This document shows positions 26,629 to 34,549 of a DNA stretch of 64,000 bases, piece by piece. Numbering within the stretch: position 1 is the stretch's first letter; the number at the start of each line of letters is the position of its first letter. Below the pieces are notes generated by a model. The model was not told the origin of the DNA. It saw only the letters and a list, made by a program, of their open reading frames with translations, and did not search any database. This stretch comes from Hymenobacter lucidus (GTDB lineage Bacteria > Bacteroidota > Bacteroidia > Cytophagales > Hymenobacteraceae). Location: the NCBI RefSeq assembly GCF_020447265.1, contig NZ_JAJADR010000015.1, forward strand, positions 1-64,000. The letters run 5' to 3'. The position numbers were made by a program, and so were the translations under genes.

Positions 26629-26690
26629 TAATACAAAGTGTATACACTTTGTATTACGCAAAGTTAAAGCACTTTGTTCACTGTTGCAAC
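26629..26690 (-). promoter_or_regulatory. distal promoter with 28-bp palindromic operator
   Basis: On the minus strand GTTG (26687-26690), exactly 20 bases, then TAACTTTG (26659-26666). A perfect 28-bp palindrome at 26629-26656 (arms TAATACAAAGTGTA and its complement) lies at the presumed start. It repeats the layout of the proximal promoter about 110 bases upstream, with the same -7 sequence but a different palindrome. Confidence 0.65.
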
Positions 26691-26757
26691 TTTTGTATGC
26701 TATTCTGGTGCATGAGGTACCAGCTTCTAGCAGGAGTTACTATATGATCGTGGCATG

Positions 26758-26792
26758 AAACCGCGTTGCCGCGTCGCGCGGCAACGCGGTTT
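26758..26792. repeat. perfect 16-bp stem, 3-base loop hairpin
   Basis: Arms AAACCGCGTTGCCGCG and its exact complement flank a TCG loop. The stem is very GC-rich and has no T tract beyond it, so it is not an ordinary terminator. It stands alone in non-coding DNA. Confidence 0.7.
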
Positions 26793-27104
26793 GACTGAGG
26801 GCGAACACTGGCGGTAAAGGAGGTGATTCATAGCTCTGCAGCAGCTAAACGTGAACGATGTAACTGACCAAGCATCACGCGTGGCTACATGAAGTGGGGA
26901 TAGGCAGGTTGCCTTGAAGCACCGGGGGGCATGGTACATCCAGTACTCACGCGCACTCGGGTCTTCCCATTTTTTTCAAATTTGTTGGGAGAACCTTGAC
27001 CCTGGTTTGTGGGCAGTTCGGGACGTAGTTAGTCGACTTCGCGTTGATTACCATGAGTAGAATTTAGGGGATCAGGGTGCCCTTTTTCAGCACATCAACT
27101 ACTC
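26793..27104. other. intergenic, no gene recognised
   Basis: No supported gene. A T-rich run near 26970-26985 and a small AGGGTGCCCT-type hairpin near 27075 are visible but cannot be assigned a role. Confidence 0.3.
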
Positions 27105-27134
27105 AAGGCTCGCCAGTACCGGCGGGCCTTTTTT
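27105..27134 (+). terminator. rho-independent terminator
   Basis: The stem AAGGCTCGCC / GGCGGGCCTT (one G-T wobble, 6-base loop) is followed by T6. There is no clear gene immediately upstream on the plus strand. Confidence 0.65.
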
Positions 27135-27481
27135 CTGTCCTTTCGGCCCCGTGGCCTACGCCCTAGCTTTATTGGAGCCACTCGGCTTCTCGAAGAGCAA
27201 CCGCTATAGTGTGACCATGAAAAAGCTGGTACTACCTAACGGGAAACGCCTTGAGCGCATTCTGCTCTTGGGTAATAAGCTGACCGAGTTTCGACGGATC
27301 CCGCAGAAATATTCAATCAGAAGAGAAGAGCACGACGCTCAAAAACCTCATTTGCAACCAATGAAGGCACATTTGCCAGTTTCGTCCTACGCACCGCCTC
27401 GACTATTTTCTAGAATGGGGCTGAAAGACCCGAAAACCAGCTCTCAGCCGAGATATATACTTCAGCAACCAAAACACTCCC

Positions 27482-27643
27482 ATGACCGAGAACCTACTCA
27501 ACCTTGCTCTACAGCTGATGCGCGACATCATCCAGCATCCGACCATTCTGGTTTGGGCAAGCATCCTCATCATCGCCATCTGGGCGACCAGCCAGCTCTT
27601 TCGATACACTGCTGAGCTCATCAAGGTGTGGCGTACGCCCTAA
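27482..27643 (+). CDS. small single-span membrane protein (53 residues)
   Basis: The frame from the ATG at 27482 encodes 53 residues. An amphipathic start (MTENLLNLALQLMRDIIQHP) precedes one hydrophobic span (TILVWASILIIAIWATSQLF) and a basic tail (IKVWRTP). The clean membrane topology makes a real gene more likely than chance. A hairpin resembling a terminator lies 265 bases downstream. Phage-like or toxin-like small membrane proteins look similar, but no family was recognised. Confidence 0.45.
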   Translation: MTENLLNLALQLMRDIIQHPTILVWASILIIAIWATSQLFRYTAELIKVWRTP

Positions 27644-27908
27644 CACGGTGCCACTGTCTGCCCACAACAGCCAGTCGAAGTGCCCGGACCAGAAAGTCAG
27701 CGACGCTTTGGCCCTACCCGGCGACGTTTTGGCGCTGGCCGGCTTTCTCCTGCCGATACAGCCCCCGTCCTTTACAACAGGGCAGCCAGCAGGTAGAAAA
27801 AGCCAGCCTTGCAACAAGGGTTGCTGGAAAGCTTGGCGCTACTACCGGCACCTGGTTCCTTTACCAACATCGCGCAGCCACAGGCTAGCACTGCGCGAGC
27901 CCATGCAA

Positions 27909-27934
27909 AAGGCCCGTGTTACAGCACGGGCCTT
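27909..27934 (+). terminator. terminator-like hairpin
   Basis: AAGGCCCGTG and CACGGGCCTT form a perfect 10-bp stem with a TTACAG loop. The T tract is only two bases on the plus strand; on the minus strand the run is also short. It closely resembles the hairpins at 27105 and 28133. Confidence 0.45.
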
Positions 27935-27982
27935 CGCCAGGGTCTACTTGCATAAGCACTCACCAGTACCTAACCCCACCAT

Positions 27983-28075
27983 ATGGAGCTAGAATACACT
28001 ACAGATGGCAAAGGAGCGCGGACCTTCAAGTTCAAGCTCTCCCTTGCTTCCATCATCGGCTGGTTCTCTACCTAA
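27983..28075 (+). CDS. possible 30-residue peptide
   Basis: The frame reads MELEYTTDGKGARTFKF, then KLSLASIIGWFST. A similar hairpin lies on each side. The polar start and short hydrophobic end are suggestive, but the frame is short enough to be chance. Confidence 0.25.
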   Translation: MELEYTTDGKGARTFKFKLSLASIIGWFST

Positions 28076-28132
28076 GAGTACCAGCCTCCGGCCCAGCACC
28101 AGGGATTGAGCCGACGTGACCCCTTGTTGTTG

Positions 28133-28158
28133 AAAGGCTCGTTGACAGACGGGCCTTT
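28133..28158 (+). terminator. terminator-like hairpin
   Basis: AAAGGCTCGT and ACGGGCCTTT pair with one wobble around a TGACAG loop. There is no long T tract. It is the third of a set of near-identical AAGGCxCG hairpins within 1.1 kb. Confidence 0.4.
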
Positions 28159-28360
28159 GTTCGTTTACTGCGAAAGATAGAGTAAACGTCGTCGTTTACC
28201 ATACTACTAGACACATTCCAGGAGTCTAGTCGGCGTTCAGCTTGGCTGTCCGGCGTACAACGGGTGAGCAGTATGTTTGCTTTCGGCCACTGCCAGTGAA
28301 GCCCCAACGATGACCGTATAATCTGATTGCCCTTCTTATAGAAGAACTTGCAAACCCCTT

Positions 28361-28582
28361 CTACGGACGAAAATGTACGAGTTCGGGCAGTGACAACTCT
28401 AAGCCTTCGGCCAAGCACACTAATACATCCAGTGTTGGAGCCGTCTGCGCCGTTTCGATGCGATAGATCGTCTTTTTCGTGATATCAGCTCGGTCCGCTA
28501 ACTCCTGCTGGCTCCACTGGCGTGCTTCCCGCAACATGCGCAGATGGCGGCCAAACGCAAGGATACTGTCCGGTCTTTTCAC
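28361..28582 (-). CDS. XRE-family helix-turn-helix regulator
   Basis: This 73-residue protein is a bare HTH_3 domain: FGRHLRMLREARQWSQQELADRADITKKTIYRIETAQTAPTLDVLVCLAEGLELSLPEL. It diverges from the gene at 28697, whose promoter lies in the gap of about 110 bases between them, so it may control that gene as well as itself. Similar single-domain XRE proteins are common on plasmids. Confidence 0.85.
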   Translation of the reverse strand: MKRPDSILAFGRHLRMLREARQWSQQELADRADITKKTIYRIETAQTAPTLDVLVCLAEGLELSLPELVHFRP

Positions 28583-28696
28583 TGCTGCAAGCTCAGGCTA
28601 CAGTAGCTTAGCTGCGTGGACACATATGTCCTATACAGCAAATTATTCTTTACCTTTACTTCATCCCCTATCAGCTACTTTACGCGCACCTTACTC

Positions 28697-29533
28697 ATGC
28701 CATCCTCCTTTCCTGAGACTCAGTTACCCTACAAAAGCATCCCTTACTCACTGGCTTCGCCCGCACTGCAAGAGCAGGCACTTTCGGTAATTCGACAGGT
28801 CTTCCAAAGCCGTTTTTCTACCCTTACGTCTTCGCAATGGCACCAAGTAGCCACTGCCTGTTATCCGGTGTTAGAAGTAGAAGGTATGAGTGTGGAAATC
28901 CGATCAGATGATTTTGCACGTCTGGCTACGTATTTGTTTCTCCAGCATACCGATACAGACGCTCCCGAAAGTCTCGCCTACTGCAGCGCCTCTCGGCACG
29001 TTGCCTACAAACTGGCCGGAGTCAGCCGACGAGCGGCAGATACGCTGGCGCATGTGTCTACATTATGCGAAGCGGAGAAACCGGAAGCCATTGATCTATA
29101 CCGCTCCGTGTTGGAAAGCGTAGCAGGCGGCGATGCCATAGTCAACAGCATTAACCTAGCCTTTGCCTTCCTAACTGATCATAACCCATCAGTTCGCCGG
29201 GCCTATCCTCACCCAATTACCAGTAGTTCCCAGGAGCCGATCTCGAGTAATTCACAGCCGGCTAAAAAGCGTGTTATCAAAGAACTGCCTGAGCAGTGGG
29301 ATCACCTGCAAGCGTGGTTTAAACAAGCGAATGACCCAGCCCGGCCATGGAACGTGTCGGGCATCGCGCGACAACTTAGCATCAATCAATCCGTTGTGCG
29401 GGCGTTGCTGACAGCGCCTAAAGGCACCCAGGGCTATAGTCGTACAGCGTTTAGCAAAGCTCGATTACGGCTTTTACAACGTTATTTCAGGTCATACGGC
29501 TACACGATTTCGTCACCGTACTCCAGAGCATAA
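28697..29533 (+). CDS. hypothetical protein with C-terminal HTH-like region, possibly frameshifted
   Basis: From the ATG at 28697 there are about 278 residues. I recognise no family. The C-terminal third contains NVSGIARQLSINQSVVRALL, which has the rhythm of a helix-turn-helix. After the stop at 29533 the +1 frame reads on to a TGA at 29625-29627 with HKSPSYKGQLAALLKVPGSRLNEVLKGKSAFT, another HTH-like tail. A single-base indel near 29470-29500 may therefore have truncated the protein. It is divergent from the XRE gene. Confidence 0.5.
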   Translation: MPSSFPETQLPYKSIPYSLASPALQEQALSVIRQVFQSRFSTLTSSQWHQVATACYPVLEVEGMSVEIRSDDFARLATYLFLQHTDTDAPESLAYCSASRHVAYKLAGVSRRAADTLAHVSTLCEAEKPEAIDLYRSVLESVAGGDAIVNSINLAFAFLTDHNPSVRRAYPHPITSSSQEPISSNSQPAKKRVIKELPEQWDHLQAWFKQANDPARPWNVSGIARQLSINQSVVRALLTAPKGTQGYSRTAFSKARLRLLQRYFRSYGYTISSPYSRA

Positions 29534-29627
29534 ATCGCCATCTTACAAAGGTCAACTTGCGGCTCTGCTGAAGGTGCCAGGCAGTCGTCTTAATGAGGTG
29601 CTCAAGGGCAAGAGTGCGTTTACCTGA

Positions 29628-29897
29628 TACTTTGCCAAGCGACTGTACACAAGCTACTCATTCTTAAGAGATTCGTCTTGGAGAATGCGTAACCTCTCCC
29701 TGAAGATTTACTATTGGGGTGAGCTAAGTCCAAGAAAAACATCTAATTTCTTCTGTTTGTCAATCCTTTCAGAAAACGTAGAATAGCGCACGGTAGAACA
29801 TAGATTAAAGGGAGCCATTTCATCTATTCATTCCTAGCAAGGAGCCCGCTATGTACACAGTGTTCCCTTTCACGGCCAGCGCGGCATAGTCTTCGTA
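29628..29897. other. intergenic, no gene recognised
   Basis: AT-rich stretch between the possible frameshifted gene and a secreted-protein relic. Nothing could be assigned. Confidence 0.3.
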
Positions 29898-30215
29898 CTA
29901 GTGGCCCATCGCTACTAGCCAGGCCAGTTGGTGGGTAGCGGCGCTCCGCTTGGTTACAAAGGCATTGCTACCCAGGTAGGCAGGGCCATCCTCAGGGCCG
30001 CTATTTTGCTCGTTGCAATACCCCAGAACACCTACCAGGTACAGGTCGCCGCTAGCTGTGGCGGCGGTGGCCAGCACGTCGTAGCCGGGCAGCGGTTCCA
30101 TATTTTCCCAGGCCGGCGTATGCGTACTGGCGGGGACTTGTGCGTCGGCCTTAGCGCTGGCCAGTATGGCCATTAACGATACAGCACCTGTTTCATGGCT
30201 GCAAGGTAGGGCCAC
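29898..30215 (-). pseudogene. relic of a secreted SBBP/propeller-repeat protein
   Basis: The 105-residue frame begins with a possible export signal. It then reads DVLATAATASGDLYLVG ... GSNAFVTKRSAATHQLAWLVAMG, which resembles one blade of the SBBP-type repeats common in Hymenobacter surface proteins. It stops after a single blade, with no further repeats and no sorting tail. I take it as a truncated remnant; it could also be a short real protein. Confidence 0.4.
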
Positions 30216-30391
30216 CTCTATAACATTGGGACCATACTTTCAACCAAGGCCAAAATCGGTATTCACGCTGAGCGAACTGCTGAACAGAAGGAAAGAGCGA
30301 CCGGAATGGTTGATATAAAAAGACCTTCTAGTGGATTGAGAGAGCTTTGTTTGTGAAATCAATATCCGTAGCACGACAGTCTACCTCATCT

Positions 30392-31474
30392 TCACAGTGT
30401 GGGGAGCAGGCTAACCAGTTTTTTCCGATGTTCCTCAACATAACGTTGGTGCTGCTCGGTCTCGACTCTTTTGATGCCTTCCGGACTGAGCGTTATGTGG
30501 GTGTAATTGCTCAGGCCCAATTCACGCATTGTCTGGTGGACGGCGGCTGGGTTATCAGGGTTGGGTAGATTTATTGGTATTCCGTTGCCAAACTGGTTAT
30601 CTGTAGGCGCTGCAGAATATGCTTCTGTCAGTCGTGAAGGTGGCAGAATATTAAGCCGAGTACGATTGCCAACAATAGGCTTGCCATAATCACAAACGGC
30701 CATGCCGAAAATGATGCTTGCTATTGGGAGCGGTTTAGCTACGCTCAGCATTGCTATGAGGTCACTTCGTTTCCACGTTCCGTTAGGTACAGATTTATCG
30801 TCTGGATTAAGTCGTGGAGAACCGCGCATGAAATCGTAGGCAGGCTCGTGGAACACACAGGTTGAGCCAAATCTTTTAAAGCCTTTTTTTGATGGTGCGC
30901 CCACTGGCTGTTCAGAAAAGAGCTGTTCCCAGATTACGACATCCGAACCAGACCAAGTCTGCTGGCGGATTAACTGGCTTGAAAAGTGAGAGTAATGCGC
31001 GGGAAACGGTGATACACGCAGCTTTTTGGTGCGTGTATCAGGGTTGTATTTGGAATCCCATCGGTCCGCATTGCCTGACTTGGTACGATAAATATGCTGG
31101 TGGCCACCAAACATCCGGGGCCATTTGGCTTCAAACAAGCCTATTTTGTACAGTACCTCATCTGAACCGGAAATTGGCCGACTGAGAATAATAATGCCAT
31201 CACAGCCAAGCACTTTTTCGTGAGCTGGTGGCATGGTATAGGAAGTGATGGGGCCATCGAAGGTTGACGGGGGAAGGCCAATTGAGGAAGACAAGCGGCT
31301 GTTCTGGATCGTGCCGGCTGGGTAGCGCAGGTGCGTTGCGAGGTTGGAAACGTAGTCGCGCTCAGAAGTGATAAAGCCATCGGCTAGGTCATGACGGCAA
31401 TTGGCATCGTGGTACTGGAGCAAAAGTGCCAATTCATAGGCATCGTGAGCAGAATAGAAAGGAACCAAGCTCAT
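30392..31474 (-). CDS. putative PD-(D/E)XK-type nuclease, unknown role
   Basis: The 360-residue protein contains GCDGIIIL followed about 15 residues later by KIGLFEAKWPR. This D ... E-x-K spacing is typical of PD-(D/E)XK nuclease cores. No methyltransferase or helicase lies beside it. The C-terminal half (ISLPNPDNPAAVHQTMRELG region) shows nothing I recognise. It lies alone between a relic and the relaxase gene, on the same strand as the plasmid backbone genes. A role in defence or in plasmid processing is possible but unsupported. Confidence 0.5.
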   Translation of the reverse strand: MSLVPFYSAHDAYELALLLQYHDANCRHDLADGFITSERDYVSNLATHLRYPAGTIQNSRLSSSIGLPPSTFDGPITSYTMPPAHEKVLGCDGIIILSRPISGSDEVLYKIGLFEAKWPRMFGGHQHIYRTKSGNADRWDSKYNPDTRTKKLRVSPFPAHYSHFSSQLIRQQTWSGSDVVIWEQLFSEQPVGAPSKKGFKRFGSTCVFHEPAYDFMRGSPRLNPDDKSVPNGTWKRSDLIAMLSVAKPLPIASIIFGMAVCDYGKPIVGNRTRLNILPPSRLTEAYSAAPTDNQFGNGIPINLPNPDNPAAVHQTMRELGLSNYTHITLSPEGIKRVETEQHQRYVEEHRKKLVSLLPTL

Positions 31475-31803
31475 ACTTTAGATGGGGTAGAAAATAGGTC
31501 GAAAGAGTGGATTGAATTGGCTTTGGGCCCAATGATACGGACGTGTTTGCGATGCGGGGCAAGCTTCGTATGAGTTGCCTCTACTTAACTCATTGGCTCA
31601 CTAGCGGTAGTACACTGAATATAGCCTGGCGGCAGGCCATAAAGTAGGACCAAGATGCGTTGCTGCTCGCACCTGCAACTCCACGTTAAGTCATAAATTA
31701 CGTTGGAGCCGCTTCAAAGCTGTACTGCTGGACGGTGCTAGCTTTTCTGGACTGGAGGAAGTCAGGCTCGAAGAAGACCTTTCCATCCAGGTGGGATTTT
31801 CGG
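31475..31803. other. intergenic, no gene recognised
   Basis: About 330 bases between the nuclease-like gene and the relaxase stop. No convincing frame, hairpin or repeat was seen. Confidence 0.3.
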
Positions 31804-33447
31804 TTACCGCTCTAAACCGTGCTCCTTCGTACGATCACGGTTCTTTTCCCGTTCTAAAGTATTGGCGGCTGTAGTACGGGTCGAGTAATCCTTTGGGCTT
31901 TCTTGCAATTCAGTCTCCACCGAACGCTTGACCTTACTCAGTACGGAGTTAATTTGCCCAATAGTATCCCAATCGAACCGGTAGCTTACTTGGACGATTA
32001 CCCGCTTAGTAGGTAATGGCTCTACTGACCAGACATTGGCACCTGCCTTTTCCAGGTCCGCCTGAATGCGGCCGGCCTGCTCAGCATCACGCGCTGTGAT
32101 GATACCATGGAGGCTGCCAGGCTGCTGCGCTAGTTCCTGACGGCGCTGTTGTTCCTGGCGTTGCCGGGTGCGTTCTATCGCCCATTGCAACTGCTCGTGC
32201 AGTTCTTTCCCATCTGGCTGTAGCGCGGCTAAAGGAAACTGTATCTGGGTCCTTTGCTCGCGCACAAGGAACTGCTGCTGGTCCGTCTTATGAACTGTAT
32301 ACCCATTCTTTCTGAGCACCTCGTCGACCTGTTGTGCGCCCGAGACAGACCCCTGCAGCAACACTGCTACCACGTTCTCTGCTCGCTTACGACTTTGCTC
32401 CTGCTGCTGGGCGGCCCACTCCCGCAGCTTGGGGCTCAAACTTTCACCTTGTGCCGTGCGAATGATCAGTTGTTGATATTGCTGCTGAACGGTAGCCAGG
32501 GCCGCCGACTTTTCCTCTAACGCTTGCGTCTTTTGGTATAAGGCCACAGCGGCCTGCATCTCCGCCTTCTTACTCGTGGCCAACTGCTTTTCCAGCACCC
32601 GGGCCCGGTCATGGTCTAGCGTGTTCGCCGTGGCCACGACTGCCACCTGGGTGAGCTTGGCATTGACGGCCGCTACCTGTCGAGCCAGGTGCTCGTTCAT
32701 CCGAGCCTGCTCACGCTCCAGATAGGCCTGAGGACTCACATGGTCCTTCAGCTTCATTGGCGTTAGCTCAAAGGGTTCATGCTTTAAGGGAGATGCGGTC
32801 TGGGCCAGTTCCTGTTGGGTCGTTTTCTGGGCCCCATAGTGGCGCCGCACATCCTCATGAATGGCAGTGCTGTACATGACACCTCGCTCTAAACCATGCA
32901 CAGCCATGGCCTTCGCATAGTCTGTCTGCAGCTGGCGCAGGCTGGCTGGGCTGAACACATCACGACAGGATAAGCGCTCTTTTGGTCCTATCGGCTGGCC
33001 GTCTTTTTGACGTTGTTGCTGCGTGATAGGAACAACCACGGCGTGAATGTGCGGGGTGATTTCATCCTGGTGTAGCGTGCAACTGATGACGTTTCGTGCA
33101 CCGAACTTGTCTTGTAAAAAGGCAACATTGTCCCGCAGCCATGTGGTGTCTCGCCGGTCGATTGCTTGACCGTTGGCATCGCGTGGGAAAGCTTCCGGGC
33201 TGGCCGTCAGTAGCACCTCCACAGCCCGCACGGCATCCTTACGTAGTCGAGGTAGTTGCAGCTCAGCGATGCGCTCACTGGCTAAGTCCCAGTAGTTAAG
33301 CTGCTCGTGATTGATGAGCTCTTGATTGCGACTGAACTGAGTTGGATCTGCATTGGGGGTATCTTGCCCGCGGTAGTTGTGCAGGGTGGCACTGGTAGCC
33401 ATCTCGCGGCTGGTAAGCTTACTGATACGCAGAATTGCATAAGCCAT
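31804..33447 (-). CDS. MobV-family relaxase (Mob/Pre)
   Basis: The protein has about 547 residues from the Met at 33447 (MAYAILRISKL). The N-terminal domain is a Mob_Pre relaxase: motif I (HNYRGQDTPNADP) and the metal-binding His triad HQDEITPHIHAVVVP near residues 124-138. A long Gln/Glu-rich coiled-coil tail follows. MobV relaxases nick oriT and carry the strand into the recipient during mobilisation. No type IV secretion genes are visible, so the element is mobilisable rather than self-transmissible within this window. The candidate oriT lies just upstream of the gene, as usual for the family. Confidence 0.85.
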   Translation of the reverse strand: MAYAILRISKLTSREMATSATLHNYRGQDTPNADPTQFSRNQELINHEQLNYWDLASERIAELQLPRLRKDAVRAVEVLLTASPEAFPRDANGQAIDRRDTTWLRDNVAFLQDKFGARNVISCTLHQDEITPHIHAVVVPITQQQRQKDGQPIGPKERLSCRDVFSPASLRQLQTDYAKAMAVHGLERGVMYSTAIHEDVRRHYGAQKTTQQELAQTASPLKHEPFELTPMKLKDHVSPQAYLEREQARMNEHLARQVAAVNAKLTQVAVVATANTLDHDRARVLEKQLATSKKAEMQAAVALYQKTQALEEKSAALATVQQQYQQLIIRTAQGESLSPKLREWAAQQQEQSRKRAENVVAVLLQGSVSGAQQVDEVLRKNGYTVHKTDQQQFLVREQRTQIQFPLAALQPDGKELHEQLQWAIERTRQRQEQQRRQELAQQPGSLHGIITARDAEQAGRIQADLEKAGANVWSVEPLPTKRVIVQVSYRFDWDTIGQINSVLSKVKRSVETELQESPKDYSTRTTAANTLEREKNRDRTKEHGLER

Positions 33448-33506
33448 AGGAAGTATAGTTGTAGAGGACACCTACGTAAAGCAGGTAGCCAAAGTAGACA
33501 AAACAG

Positions 33507-33546
33507 CCACCGTCATTTTATCCAATGCGTAGTGGGTTATACATTG
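33507..33546 (+). other. candidate origin of transfer (oriT) for the MobV relaxase
   Basis: TAGTGGGTTATACATTG at 33530-33546 closely resembles the nick region of pMV158-type MobV origins (TAGTGTG/TTATACTTTA). An imperfect inverted repeat (CCACCGTCATT, loop, AATGCGTAGTGG) precedes it. It lies about 60-80 bases upstream of the relaxase start. The motif is on the plus strand while the relaxase gene is on the minus strand, so the nick strand needs checking. Confidence 0.65.
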
Positions 33547-33723
33547 AACAGAAAAGCCAGCCGAGCTATCAGAACGTTTCTATCTATTCTCTATTGCTAC
33601 CACCTTCTGAAAGAAGGTATATCCCCCTGCTAGTTTGATAGCAAACTGTTGTCCAGAACCTTGAATCAATTCATTTTCAGGGAGGAATCTGGTTGCTTAC
33701 TTAAAGCTTAACTATCCCCTCCC

Positions 33724-33948
33724 CTACTGCTTCCGTAGCCGCTGGGACTGCAGGACTAGTACCTGCGGCAATGTCAACTCACCTCGTACATAGCGCTCTA
33801 ATAAGGTAAGCGTTTCCAAGCTTACTAAGGGGATACTGGCCTCACTGATGCCCGCCAACTTCTCAGCTTCCTCTACCCGCTCCAACCAGCTTTGATGTTC
33901 AGCCTGCGACAGACGCTCAGGGGGCAAAGGAAAATATGGGGCGTTCAT
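33724..33948 (-). CDS. small plasmid-borne protein, possibly VbhA-antitoxin-like
   Basis: The 74-residue protein from the Met at 33948 ends with ETLTLLERYVRGELTLPQVL. Its LxxYVxGELT pattern resembles the VbhA-type antitoxin motif and other plasmid orphan antitoxins. No Fic-domain partner is nearby. It follows the ParA partner gene on the same strand with a gap of about 80 bases and may be co-transcribed with it. Confidence 0.45.
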   Translation of the reverse strand: MNAPYFPLPPERLSQAEHQSWLERVEEAEKLAGISEASIPLVSLETLTLLERYVRGELTLPQVLVLQSQRLRKQ

Positions 33949-34025
33949 CAGTATTGTAAAATACAAGAATAGCGAATCGCCTTCCTGGTTGTGAAGTGTA
34001 GCAGAAAACCCAAAGTTGTTACCGC

Positions 34026-34538
34026 TTACTTGGGAATGCCGCGACGGATCTTCTGTTTGCGGCTCTCTTCCTGCTGTCGGATATGAGCTGGCCGTGCTTC
34101 TATTGTAGCTCCTTCAAACAGACGGTCCAATGCATCATGTAAGGCTTGTTTCTGGGTGTATTCGTATTGCCCACCAGTGCGCTTGGTATGCACATAGTCC
34201 TTTAGCCGATCAAGGTATTGCAGGCCAAGAATGAACGTCTGGCGTACATCAATATCTTCGTTTGTAACATCGGTAACACTAGAATCAACTACCGTAGCTA
34301 GACTTTTAGTATTACTCGTGTTACTACTGTTACTTTGTTTATCGACAGCTTCGGTATTATTGGTGTTACTGGCAATATTTGTGTTATTGGTGTTACTTGA
34401 ACTACTAGTGTTACTGATACTACTAGCTACTCGGTTCGTAGCGGGGTGGTCTTGCTCAAGGAAATCAAGTATGTCTTTTTCAGATGTGCGTTTGGGGGCT
34501 TCCAGTTTAGCGGCGAGCTGTTTGAAGGATTTTGCCAT
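34026..34538 (-). CDS. ribbon-helix-helix-like partition partner of ParA
   Basis: In this 170-residue protein, residues about 40-80 are a low-complexity Ser/Asn/Thr run (SNTNNTN..., SNSSNTSNT). The C-terminal part, VRQTFILGLQYLDRLKDYVHTK ... EYTQKQALHDALDRLFEG, has the strand-helix-helix rhythm of ParG/Omega-type centromere-binding proteins. It starts 11 bases after the parA stop, the usual place for a ParB-type partner. The low-complexity run is encoded by the 9-bp tandem repeats described separately, so part of the protein seems dictated by a DNA site. The HTH type is inferred from sequence pattern only. Confidence 0.6.
   Translation of the reverse strand: MAKSFKQLAAKLEAPKRTSEKDILDFLEQDHPATNRVASSISNTSSSSNTNNTNIASNTNNTEAVDKQSNSSNTSNTKSLATVVDSSVTDVTNEDIDVRQTFILGLQYLDRLKDYVHTKRTGGQYEYTQKQALHDALDRLFEGATIEARPAHIRQQEESRKQKIRRGIPK
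34309..34425 (+). repeat. 9-bp tandem array B inside the ParA-partner gene
   Basis: Thirteen consecutive 9-base steps from 34309. Most match RTRTTACTR: gtattactc, gtgttacta, ctgttactt, two diverged units, then gtattattg, gtgttactg, gcaatattt, gtgttattg, gtgttactt, gaactacta, gtgttactg, atactacta. All stay in one register, three codons per unit. Confidence 0.7.
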
Positions 34539-34549
34539 GGTGGGCTACG

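Noticed and set aside
26758..26792. Integron attC site
   Set aside because: No integrase and no RYYYAAC/GTTRRRY core sites; the stem is perfect, unlike attC.
27151..27615. Forward frame of 154 residues
   Set aside because: Its second half reads out of frame through the better-supported small membrane protein at 27482-27643 and has a low-complexity His/Pro-rich composition.
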